This document shows, in pieces, positions 55,495 to 63,827 of a stretch of 64,000 nucleotides of DNA. Made by a program: the position numbers and the translations under genes. Within the stretch, counting starts at the first letter, position 1; each line of letters opens with the position of its first letter. The DNA comes from Aldehydirespirator sp965116665 (lineage in GTDB: Bacteria; Actinomycetota; Acidimicrobiia; Acidimicrobiales; Aldehydirespiratoraceae): positions 2,418,001-2,482,000 of the forward strand of contig OZ220709.1 of assembly GCA_965116665.1 (NCBI GenBank). The letters run 5' to 3'. Under the pieces are notes generated by a model, which worked only from the letters and a program-made list of their open reading frames with translations, was not told the DNA's origin and ran no database searches.

Positions 55495-56979
55495 TCAGGG
55501 CGGCCCGCGGTCGTCTGCGGATGCGTCCGGCGCACCGGCTCGCTCGGCGCGGGATCTCGCCAGCACCGCTCGGGCGGTGGCCGGACCAGGTCTCGTCGAC
55601 GGATCGCGGTGTTGTGCCCGCCCCGCTCCGTCCCGGTGGGACCCGTTGGCTTGCGGGTGAACGGGAGCGCGGGTTGCCTCCGGCCCGTCCAGCGCAAGCA
55701 GGTTCGGAGACTGGGCCGCGACGGGCGCCGGCAGTTGGGGCTGGTCGGGCACAGCAGATGATCCTGAGTGGAACAGGCTCGGCCGTTCGGGGGCGTGGGC
55801 AGGGCCATAATGCAGGCCGTCGGGCGGGTGCAGGGTGCGGTTGCCAGGTGGGCCGTGAATCTGCCAGCCGAAGTAGTGGATCTTGTGGTGGCATCTCCAG
55901 CAGGCCAGAACCATGTTGTCCAGGCTGGTGGCCCCGCCCTCCGACACCGGCCTCACGTGGTGGGCGTCGCAGATGTCGGGATGAGCGCCACAGGCGAAGC
56001 AGCCTCCGTCGCGGGCGATCAGCAACTGGCGCTGGGCCTCGGTGGCGCGGCGCACGGAGTGGGCCCGCCATATCGGTCGGCCCCGACGGTCATAGACGAC
56101 GCCGGTGAACTTGGCGTTGCAGGCCAGTTCCTCGAGCACCGACTGGGGCAGCCGCGCACCGTCGGCAAGCTCGGCGACGAGCTTGCCGGTGGCCTCATCA
56201 ACATGCGCGACCACACAGATGTCGGCGAAGGGCTTGGTCACCTGGCCATCGCCACTGCTGGAGGTGAAGTGCTCCAGGGCGTCGGCCATGCACTGGTCGA
56301 AGCTGCGCCGGGATCCCGAGTCGGCCGTTCCCTTGCAGGCCTGCTTGTCCGCGTCGTGGAAACTGCCGGCGACGGCCCGCAGGCGGTTCTCGATGCGACG
56401 CCCGGTCACCGCGTCGAACTCGCCGCGGAGATGCACCATCCCGTCGTCGCCGTCCCACACCCGCACGCCGCGGCGAGCCCGCTGGCGTGCATGCTCGCTC
56501 TCGCCGCCGTCGCCCTGGCGTTCCACCGTCCAGCAGCGAGCCTCCTTGGTGAACTGCTCCGGACGCATCGACTCAGCCTTGGCCAACAGGTCCCCGTCAT
56601 CCTCAACATCGGCTGCGCTGGTCTTCGCCGCAGCCTCCGCGAGCCGCTTGGCGTTCGCAACCGGAACGCGTCCCGACTCCACCGCGTCACGCAGCCTGGG
56701 CGTGTCGCGCAGAGCCTCAGCGGTCTTGACCTGGCTGCGGGCCTCCTGCCGCGACAACCCCGCACCCGAAGCCAGCACCTCGGCACCGCCGTCGCCATGA
56801 CGCTCCTGGCCGGCGATGCTCGATGCGGCCGTGGTCTGGGCGACCGACACGATCGCGACGGTGACCTTGGACACCTCCAGCATCTCGCGCATCTCCGCGC
56901 ACGAAGCATCTCCGGCCTTGAGCAGCGCCAGCATCTCCCTGGCAGCAGCCTCGGCCCGACGAGCAGCTTCGATCAACAT
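55495..56979 (-). CDS. DUF222/HNH-endonuclease protein (13E12-repeat type)
   Basis: A 494-residue protein. The N-terminal DUF222 helical region has VAQTTAASSIAGQERHGDGG and GLSRQEARSQVKTAEALRDTP. The HNH site is DGGCFACGAHPDICDAHHVRPVSEGGATSLDNMVLACWRCHHKIH, with metal Cys pairs and HH. About 100 disordered Pro/Ala/Arg residues end the chain. In mycobacteria such genes are a repeat family with selfish or phage-linked character. The start is ATG 56979; a consensus promoter right before it implies a leaderless mRNA. Confidence 0.9.
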   Translation of the reverse strand: MLIEAARRAEAAAREMLALLKAGDASCAEMREMLEVSKVTVAIVSVAQTTAASSIAGQERHGDGGAEVLASGAGLSRQEARSQVKTAEALRDTPRLRDAVESGRVPVANAKRLAEAAAKTSAADVEDDGDLLAKAESMRPEQFTKEARCWTVERQGDGGESEHARQRARRGVRVWDGDDGMVHLRGEFDAVTGRRIENRLRAVAGSFHDADKQACKGTADSGSRRSFDQCMADALEHFTSSSGDGQVTKPFADICVVAHVDEATGKLVAELADGARLPQSVLEELACNAKFTGVVYDRRGRPIWRAHSVRRATEAQRQLLIARDGGCFACGAHPDICDAHHVRPVSEGGATSLDNMVLACWRCHHKIHYFGWQIHGPPGNRTLHPPDGLHYGPAHAPERPSLFHSGSSAVPDQPQLPAPVAAQSPNLLALDGPEATRAPVHPQANGSHRDGAGRAQHRDPSTRPGPATARAVLARSRAERAGAPDASADDRGPP

Positions 56980-56985
56980 GAACAA

Positions 56986-57015
56986 AGTATCCCATAGGGG
57001 TGTGACAACTGTCAA
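56986..57015 (-). promoter_or_regulatory. Promoter of the DUF222/HNH gene, with overlapping dyad
   Basis: On the minus strand TTGACA (57010-57015) and GATACT (56986-56991) are separated by 18 bases. Six bases separate the -10 from ATG 56979, so transcription should begin at or next to the start codon. TGACA-AC-TGTCA (57003-57014) overlaps the -35 and is a candidate operator. Confidence 0.6.
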
Positions 57016-57369
57016 GCATTTACAAGATATTTCCAGCAATTCTCGAAGCCAGGCGACCCGAGACCTGTCCCATCACCACAGACGAAGCGTCCTGACTCTC
57101 TCAATCGTGCAGGATCGCGACGCCGTGCCGCAGCGCTCGTCCGAAGGGCCCCGCGACTGCCGGCCAAGTCCGGGCGTTCTGGCCGGTCGTGGAGTTTGAA
57201 CCGTCTGACGCGCCCCACTACCGTTCCGCTCGCCAGCAAGAACCGGGGACTATGCCAATCCCCATCAGTGACCGGGACACCCGCGGGCGGGTCTCGCCGC
57301 GGCTCCCTTCGGCTCGGTCACAGGTTCTTGCTGGCACGAGAGCCCAACCCGCACCGGAGGGAGCCACCC
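57016..57369. other. Spacer with nested inverted repeats ahead of the methyltransferase
   Basis: No gene is visible in these 354 bases. GCCAGCAAGAACC (57232-57244) and GGTTCTTGCTGGC (57323-57335) are perfect 13-base arms. Nested inside are GTGACCG (57268-57274) and CGGTCAC (57315-57321), and a side hairpin of GGGG and CCCC around 57245-57263. Together they would fold as a branched RNA of 104 nt ending 34 bases before a small ORF. This could be a leader regulating the restriction-modification gene, a separate small RNA, or the imprint of a mobile element. Confidence 0.45.
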
Positions 57370-57480
57370 ATGCCGCAAACGGCCATAGACAAGGCCTGCG
57401 GCACGTCGCTGCGCCAAGCACCAATCGGGAACATCGTCGCGGTCGAGTCCGGCAAGGACGAACCAGCGCCGACGCTATGA
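57370..57480 (+). CDS. Small ORF coupled to the methyltransferase gene
   Basis: A 36-residue frame, MPQTAIDKACGTSLRQAPIG onward, with a GGAGG site well placed before ATG 57370. Its TGA overlaps the methyltransferase ATG in ATGA. It could be a leader peptide that couples translation, or a tiny regulator. No family recognised. Confidence 0.45.
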   Translation: MPQTAIDKACGTSLRQAPIGNIVAVESGKDEPAPTL

Positions 57481-59072
57481 GCGCCCCGGCCAGCAACTCG
57501 TTCTACTACGGCGACTGCCTCGAATGGATGCGCCGCTGGGATGCCGAGACCGTCGATTTGATCTATCTCGATCCGCCGTTCAACAGCAACGCCGACTACA
57601 ACACGCTCTACGCCGCCGACGGTGGCGGCGACGCCCAATTCCGGGCCTTTACCGACACATGGACGTGGGACGAGGCCGCAGCGGATCGGGTCAGTTCCTA
57701 TCTGGGGGCTGTGGGACGGCCCGCCCACCCTGCCATCATCGGCCTCTACAAGACCCTGGGCGAATGCGGGATGCTCGCCTACCTCACCTACATGGCCGAA
57801 CGGCTAGAGGAATGCCGTCGCCTGTTGAAGCCCACTGGCTCCATCTACTACCACTGCGACCCCACCGCGTCGCACTACATCAAGGTGCTGATGGATGCCG
57901 TGTTCGGTCATCGCAGCTTTCGCAACGAAATCGTGTGGAAGCGCACCAACACTCACAACGACGCGCGGCATCAGTATCCCGATACCAGCGATGTGCTGCT
58001 GTTCTACGCGAACGCGTCCGCTGCATTCGCTCGGACAGTCCTGCCCCACGATCCCGAGTACGTCCGTTCCAAGTACCGCTTCGACGACAGCGACGGGCGA
58101 GGCCGTTACCAACTCGACAACATGACGAGCCCGAAGCCACGCGAGAACATGATGTACGACTGGCGCGGCTGGCCTCACCCCAAGAACGGCTGGCGCTACC
58201 AGCGCGAGACGATGCAGAAGCTCCACGATGAGGGCCGCATCTACTACCCGACAACGAAGGACGGAGCACCGGACCACAGCAAGCGTCCACGGCTGAAGCG
58301 TTACCTGTCTGAGCAGAGCGGTGTTGTTCTCGGGAGCGTGTGGACTGACATACCCCCGTTGAACTCTCGTGCCAGAGAACGCCTTGGCTATCCGACGCAG
58401 AAGCCGCTGGCTTTGCTCCGTCGAGTCATTGAAGCATCGACAACTCCCGGTGACGTGGTGCTCGACCCGTTCTGCGGATGCGGCACCACCATCGACGCGG
58501 CCCGGTCCCTGAACCGGCAGTGGGTCGGCATCGACATTTCTTCATTCGCCGTCGACGTCATGCTGGAACGGCTCGGCGATCGCACCATCCCCGTCTACGG
58601 CATCCCCTACGACCTGCGGTCAGCGAAGCGGTTGGCATCCGAGGATCCGTTCGGGTTCGAGACGTGGGCGATCAACCGCCTACGCGGGTTCGTGCCCAAC
58701 ACAAAGCAGGTCTCTGACGGCGGCATCGACGGCCGCGCCACCCTGGCGTTGCAGCCCGACGACTGGGACTCTCGGCTCGCTCTTGCTCAGGTCAAAGGCG
58801 GCAAGCACACAGCGTCCGGTCTGAGGGACTTCTGCAGCGTGACCGACAAGGCGAAAGCCGCGGTCGGCTGCTACGTCACCCTGACTCCAATCAAGACGGA
58901 CGCCGCCCGCTCAGACGCCGCCGGGCTGGGCAAGATCACAGTCACTGGCGAGCCGTACCGGCGGATGAACCTGTGGTCGATAGCCGACCACTTCGATGAT
59001 CGCAGACCGCATCTGCCGCAGATGAACAACCCCTACACCGGCAAACCGATGATGCAAGACACCCTGTTCTAG
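57477..59072 (+). CDS. DNA methyltransferase fused to Mrr-like nuclease domain
   Basis: A 531-residue protein from ATG 57477 (MSAPASNSFYYGDCLEWMRR). The catalytic motif DPPF is at 32-35 (DLIYLDPPFNSNADY) and the SAM motif VVLDPFCGCGTT comes later, so it is a beta-class N4-cytosine or N6-adenine methyltransferase. After about residue 395 it continues FETWAINRLRGFVPNTKQVS, DGGIDGRATL and LALAQVKGGK, a D..QxK pattern of Mrr/PD-(D/E)xK nucleases. One polypeptide may therefore both modify and cut. A candidate structured leader and small ORF lie upstream. Genes of this kind are often mobile. Confidence 0.85.
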   Translation: MSAPASNSFYYGDCLEWMRRWDAETVDLIYLDPPFNSNADYNTLYAADGGGDAQFRAFTDTWTWDEAAADRVSSYLGAVGRPAHPAIIGLYKTLGECGMLAYLTYMAERLEECRRLLKPTGSIYYHCDPTASHYIKVLMDAVFGHRSFRNEIVWKRTNTHNDARHQYPDTSDVLLFYANASAAFARTVLPHDPEYVRSKYRFDDSDGRGRYQLDNMTSPKPRENMMYDWRGWPHPKNGWRYQRETMQKLHDEGRIYYPTTKDGAPDHSKRPRLKRYLSEQSGVVLGSVWTDIPPLNSRARERLGYPTQKPLALLRRVIEASTTPGDVVLDPFCGCGTTIDAARSLNRQWVGIDISSFAVDVMLERLGDRTIPVYGIPYDLRSAKRLASEDPFGFETWAINRLRGFVPNTKQVSDGGIDGRATLALQPDDWDSRLALAQVKGGKHTASGLRDFCSVTDKAKAAVGCYVTLTPIKTDAARSDAAGLGKITVTGEPYRRMNLWSIADHFDDRRPHLPQMNNPYTGKPMMQDTLF

Positions 59073-59211
59073 GTTCAATGCTGGCCACGTTAGGAGTCAT
59101 CCGATAGCGGACACTGACAGGATCAGAGGGATACTCAAACCCTGCGGTAGGGCTCGGTTTGGCCCATTGACTTGATCGCGGATCCCGCGGTGTTTGCAGG
59201 CTCTTCGCGAA

Positions 59212-60505
59212 TCAGGTCGGAGTTAGGGTGTCGAGCAGCGCCCAGTTGGGTTTGCCGGCGTAGAGGAGGGCGCGGATTCGGTAGTTGGCGAAGTTGGTGA
59301 ACCCGAACGCGGCCCGTTTGACGCGTTTGACCAGATTGTTGGCGGCTTCGGTGGCGGCGTTGGTGACTCGGGCGGTGTGCCAGTTCGCGATCTGGGTGCG
59401 CCAGCGCCAGATGGTGCGGCCGAGCCGGTTGATCTCTGTGGGCATGGCGGGGTCTTGCAGGTCGCAGGCGAGCTGGGCGACGGTAGCGGCGCCGATCTGT
59501 GGGTCGGCGATGTCATAGATGCCTCTGAGTGTTTCTTTGGCGTGCCAGGCGTCGCGGACCTCGCCGTAGGGGTCGCCGGCGTCGAGCAGGCCCCGCAGCC
59601 GGACCCGTCCGGCGTCGGTGATGGTCTCGGACGCGGACACCAGCAGCTTGCGGGCCCGGTAGAGGGGGTCGTGCTTGTGGCCGCGGTGGCCGAGGGTTCT
59701 GCTGCTGGACTCTGCGGCGGACCTCGTCGAGGGCGGTGTTGCCCAACCGGACCACATGGAACGGGTCCGCGACTTGGCCGGCGTCGGGCAGCGCGGTGTC
59801 GAACGCGGCCCGATAGGGCCCCGAGAGGTCAAGCACTCCCCAGCGGATCTCGTCGAGCCGGCTCTGTGGCCGGCTGAGCAGCCACTGTGTGGGCGCTTGG
59901 GCGGTGCGGCCTCGCACTATGTCCAGCAGCTGGCCCCGGCCTGCGTCGACGATGGTGGTGCCCCAGGCCTTGGTCCCGAACCGGCCCCGGCGCCACAACA
60001 GCACCTCGTCGAGCCCGAGCGCGCCGACCTGTGAGATCCGTTCGGTGTCGGCCTCGAGCAGCGCGGCGCCCCAGCGGCGCACCGAGGCGTTCACCCGGTG
60101 CCAGCTGCACCCCAGCTGCGATGCGATGTCTTTGAGCGGGTCACCGCAGCCAGCGCGCCGCGTCGCCCAGCGGCCCGCCCGCGCCGTCAGCCTCTCACGC
60201 TCAGGAGCGATCGCTGGGTCCTGCTCGGTGACGGTGCCCGCCTCACAGCGCGGCTGTGGACAACGCCACCGCCGCTTGTGCCACACCAGCCGCGCCGGCC
60301 GCCCGAACGCCGCCAGGTCCACCAACTCCACCGCCCGCTCGCCGTCGGACCACAACGGCCCGCCACAGCGCTCGCAGCCCGGTCTCGGCGCCCGCCGACG
60401 GATGTGCACCCGCAGCGGCGCACCCTCATAGTCATCGACGCCGAGCACCTCGACATCTCCCAGTCCCACCAACAACTCACACACGCGCCTAGGGTCGCAC
60501 TCCAC
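59212..60505 (-). mobile_element. ISL3-family transposase, frameshifted
   Basis: The frame from 60505 carries an N-terminal zinc-ribbon (PGCERCGGPLW ... RWRCPQPRCEAG), an HTH and the first two catalytic Asp (LGLDEVLLWRRG and GVLDLSGPYRAAF). Near 59700 the frame shifts; the last part, TLGHRGHKHDPLYRARKLL to NAATEAANNLVKRVKRAAFG with the catalytic Glu, is in another frame down to 59212. One base corrects it. It is thus either a decayed IS or a frameshift-expressed one. A long inverted repeat (GGATCC at about 60513 and 60551) marks the 5' side; a clear left terminal repeat was not found. Confidence 0.85.
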
Positions 60506-60635
60506 AGGGATCCTCCAGATCTTCGGCTGTTCGGAAGCGCCGATTCTGGGGGATCCCTCGCGTTCAGACGGGGACCCTCACCCTGCTGACTCCGACCTCA
60601 AACGCGAAGCACCTGTTTGCATACCCCAAGCGGAA

Positions 60636-60733
60636 GGCTGGGGCATGAGCGACTCGAGCTGACTCGCCACTAGAGGACCATGAGCGTCAGGGGCGAACGA
60701 TGCGTTCGCGGTACCGTGGCTCATGCCCCAGCC
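60636..60733 (+). promoter_or_regulatory. Long inverted repeat covering the start codon of the DUF3644 gene
   Basis: GGCTGGGGCATGAG (60636-60649) and CTCATGCCCCAGCC (60720-60733) are perfect 14-base arms 70 bases apart; the second contains ATG 60723. A hairpin of GCGAAC and GTTCGC lies between. In a transcript that begins upstream of 60636 the start codon would be paired. No Shine-Dalgarno sequence is seen. TACCGT, a possible -10, is five bases before the ATG, so a shorter leaderless transcript would escape the pairing. Confidence 0.5.
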
Positions 60734-62003
60734 ACCGAGCGACGCGGATGTTGAACTTGCTCGCGAGCTCCTCGCGCTATGGGACAATGGCGACGGCACT
60801 TCCAAGAGCCAGTTGGAGCGACAGACCTGGGGGGACGGATCTTCCCATGGCCGGAGGTTCGATCGGTTCATCCGATCGAACCTCGGCGTGGAGACCTCAC
60901 GGCGCTCCAGGCAGACTGACCGCATCACCGACCTCGAGGCGCAGGTCCTGTCGCTTGGTGCTCTCCCAGTGGGCGCAGCCGAAGCCGAATGGCAGATCCA
61001 GCTTCAGCAGGCCAGGGCTTCGTGCCTTGAGGCTCTGCGCACTTGGAATGACCCAACCAGCGCGTTTCGAGCTGGCGCATTCTCGCTGCTGTTCGTCACC
61101 GCATGGAACAGTCTCGCATTGGCGCTGCTTCAGCGTGAGGGCAAGGAATGGCGGCGTCTCAATTCATCTGGTGAACCAGACCTCGTTGCCGGCACCGAGC
61201 AGTCGTTGGACACGCTCGAACTGATCAACAGGGCGTTCGCTAGCACTGACTACCACGGCATCCGAGAGAACCTCGCGCGCTTGGTCGAGATTCGCAACGC
61301 CGTCGCGCACCGGCATCTTCCGTCACTTGACCACGTTGTTATTCCTCTGGCGCAGGCAGGCTTGTTGAAGACCGAGAACGTTCTAGTAGACGTCTTCGGT
61401 CCCGAGTACGCGCTCGGCGAGAAGCTGTCGGTGCCTCTGCAACTCTCAGGCTTTCGTGATCCCGACGTGCTTGGGTCACGCAAGAAACTCCAAGCATCGC
61501 TGCCGCTGGACGTGCAAGCAGTACTCGCCCGTGTGTACGACGCTCCCGCCGACCTACTCGCCGACCCCTCCTACATGATGCGCGTCGCGTTTATTCCAGC
61601 CGTGCCGACTTCAGGGAGAAGTCCAGATGTTGTGGCGTACTTCGTGCGACCTGGTGAAGTTCCGACCGAACTCGAAGAGACCCTCGAGAGGTATGTCGTG
61701 CTGACCAAGCCGGCGGCTCGGCCCAACTTCAGCGCGATGCAGGTCATTAGCGAGGTGCAACGACGGACCGGCTACAAGTTCCACGTGAACCTGCACGCTC
61801 AAGTGTCAAGGACGCTGGGCATACGGCCGGGCCCCGGCGAGCCGGAGAGCACGCTGGACATCAAGTACGCGGAATACATCACAAGCTTCAAGCGATACCT
61901 GTACAGCCAAGCGTGGATCGACCTGCTCGCTGACACGCTCTCGACACCTGAGGGGTTCACCGATCTGACCGGCGTACCACCCGTGCAGCTTGACACGACC
62001 TGA
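60723..62003 (+). CDS. DUF3644/HEPN-like protein
   Basis: A 426-residue soluble protein. TSAFRAGAFSLLFVTAWNSLALALLQREG resembles the N-terminal helices of DUF3644 proteins. EIRNAVAHRHLPSLDH has the Rx4H pattern of HEPN ribonucleases (Arg191, His196). The second half is unrecognised. HEPN proteins are frequent in toxin-antitoxin and phage-defence loci. It lies between an IS and a membrane protein, with third-position base use visibly less G/C-biased than the core genes, so recent acquisition is likely. Confidence 0.65.
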   Translation: MPQPPSDADVELARELLALWDNGDGTSKSQLERQTWGDGSSHGRRFDRFIRSNLGVETSRRSRQTDRITDLEAQVLSLGALPVGAAEAEWQIQLQQARASCLEALRTWNDPTSAFRAGAFSLLFVTAWNSLALALLQREGKEWRRLNSSGEPDLVAGTEQSLDTLELINRAFASTDYHGIRENLARLVEIRNAVAHRHLPSLDHVVIPLAQAGLLKTENVLVDVFGPEYALGEKLSVPLQLSGFRDPDVLGSRKKLQASLPLDVQAVLARVYDAPADLLADPSYMMRVAFIPAVPTSGRSPDVVAYFVRPGEVPTELEETLERYVVLTKPAARPNFSAMQVISEVQRRTGYKFHVNLHAQVSRTLGIRPGPGEPESTLDIKYAEYITSFKRYLYSQAWIDLLADTLSTPEGFTDLTGVPPVQLDTT

Positions 62004-62086
62004 CCAAGCCCCTAGCAGAGCAGCAACTGAGCCGCACCGGGTTGCACAACTGAGGTGTGCCGTCGGCAAGCCTGTATCGCGTTGGG

Positions 62087-63826
62087 CTAGCTGCACTTGA
62101 TGTGCGCTGAGGTCCAGTTCTCGGACTCGGGTGCTTCGCCCCACAGTCGGCCCGCTGCTTCGGCGCGGATCCGGGTCAGTTCCGTCAGTCGAGCGAGATC
62201 CTCCCGTGACCAGTCCTCGGCGCGGTCGGAGTTGCGTGCCGTTAGAGCCTCGAGCTCTTCGTGGGCTCGCTTCCATTCGTCGTAGTGGCGGCACCACGTT
62301 GGACGATCTGACTCCTCCGTCTTGGTCTTGGTCATCAGACGTCGAAACGCAGCTAGGAACCTTCGCCAACTGCGGGTATCGGAGTCGCTCAAGCTCCCGG
62401 CGTCGTGCACCTCGGTGGTGCCGTCTAGCGGCGTCTCGGAAGTCTCAGCCCAATTAGGTGAGTTGCTGTCCGGCATCCATTGATCCCATTCCGATTCGTC
62501 AGGAAAGCTCGTCGGCGCTGTGGGGCCGTCGTAGAACCACTGGTCGGTGGGCGGTCCGGCGGCACCAATCGCGAACCAGTGACCAGTGATGGTCTGGCGG
62601 ACCGCGTACCAGCTCTGCCCGTCGTCGCCGATGTGCATCTCGATGTTGTTCGGCTGCGGTAGGCCGTATTTCTCCGATAGGCCGTCGATGATGACCTCAA
62701 GGCCCGCGAAGTACCTGTTGCCTTGTTTGGGGTAATGCCCCAGATGGCATGTGTACAGCCATTGGAGGGCTTTCCTAGTTTCGGCGTGTTCTCGCTGATC
62801 CAGCTGCTGTCCAAGCGAATCGGTGCCGACGGCGCCGGCGCTGTCTACTAGCCGTTGCGCCTTTGCCGCCTCGTTGGCGCGCCGCTTGCGGTCCTCGCGC
62901 AGAATCCGGCCCGTCAATCTCCACGTCAAGCGGAAACCTGGATCGTTCGCGAGCCAACTAGCAGCGGGGCGCACAGCACGAGCCGACCGCAGACGAGGAC
63001 CGCATCGAGCGAGCACAGCGAGCCGGTGCCGCCACGACAAGCCAACCGCGGATTCAGAACCCATGACTGAGAACGTGGCCACGTAGACGAAATAGAGCGC
63101 CAACAGGGCAATGAAGGCGAGCGCTACCGGCGTCAACCACAAAGGCATCACAAGCTCGCGCCACAACAAGTCCTTGTCGATGACCTTCCAGTCCGCTGCC
63201 AGTCGCGTGATGCTCCATCCAAGGGCTGCCACGCCAAGGAGCGCCAGGTAACCGGAGGCGAGAATCCCCACAGCACGGTGTTCGCGTCGTACTGACCCCA
63301 AGGCCGCGACAACTCCACATGGCACAGCGAAAATCTGTGCTGGTATCTCGATGAACAGCGAGAATGACGCGGCGTTCGCCACGAACTCGAAGATCACGGA
63401 CACGCCCAGCAGCCGCTTGAACGCTCCCGCGATCTCACCTTCTCTCTTGACGGCCTCGACGCCAAGGCCGAACAAACCGAGGCCCGAGAACAGCAACCAC
63501 AACACGGCCTCCGTCACCAACTGCACCTCCCAGAGGCCAACGGCATCCGCTGCGGCAAACGCTGCTGACATCCAGCACAGGTACACGATCACCGGCACGA
63601 GAATCGCCTTGTCCACGATCGCCGAGAGCAGGCTGCGAACAGAGGCCCCCAGGCCACCGCCAGAAGCGTCTCGCCGCGACGTCAGCACCATCATCACCAC
63701 CAACCAGAAGAGCAACGCCACGATTAGCGCCAATTCACGGTTCGTCAAGAAGAAGTCAGACGAGCCGGATCCTTGACTCGCTAACGAGGTGAGGCGGGCG
63801 GGAGCGCTGACGCGGGTCAGGAACAA
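62087..63826 (-). CDS. Seven-TM protein with large cytosolic tail, unknown function
   Basis: A 579-residue protein, not recognised. Seven hydrophobic segments occupy residues 30-265 (for example LALIVALLFWLVVMMVL and LTPVALAFIALLALYFVYVATF). The remaining 310 residues are charged, contain GDDGQSWYAVRQTITGHWFAIG and WYDGPT-like aromatic motifs, and have a coiled, acidic end. The start is uncertain: TTG 63826 follows the toxin stop by one base, and a TTG within FFLTNRELALIV would also give an intact protein. Defence neighbours suggest a membrane effector, but this is only context. Confidence 0.6.
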   Translation of the reverse strand: MFLTRVSAPARLTSLASQGSGSSDFFLTNRELALIVALLFWLVVMMVLTSRRDASGGGLGASVRSLLSAIVDKAILVPVIVYLCWMSAAFAAADAVGLWEVQLVTEAVLWLLFSGLGLFGLGVEAVKREGEIAGAFKRLLGVSVIFEFVANAASFSLFIEIPAQIFAVPCGVVAALGSVRREHRAVGILASGYLALLGVAALGWSITRLAADWKVIDKDLLWRELVMPLWLTPVALAFIALLALYFVYVATFSVMGSESAVGLSWRHRLAVLARCGPRLRSARAVRPAASWLANDPGFRLTWRLTGRILREDRKRRANEAAKAQRLVDSAGAVGTDSLGQQLDQREHAETRKALQWLYTCHLGHYPKQGNRYFAGLEVIIDGLSEKYGLPQPNNIEMHIGDDGQSWYAVRQTITGHWFAIGAAGPPTDQWFYDGPTAPTSFPDESEWDQWMPDSNSPNWAETSETPLDGTTEVHDAGSLSDSDTRSWRRFLAAFRRLMTKTKTEESDRPTWCRHYDEWKRAHEELEALTARNSDRAEDWSREDLARLTELTRIRAEAAGRLWGEAPESENWTSAHIKCS

Positions 63827-63827
63827 G

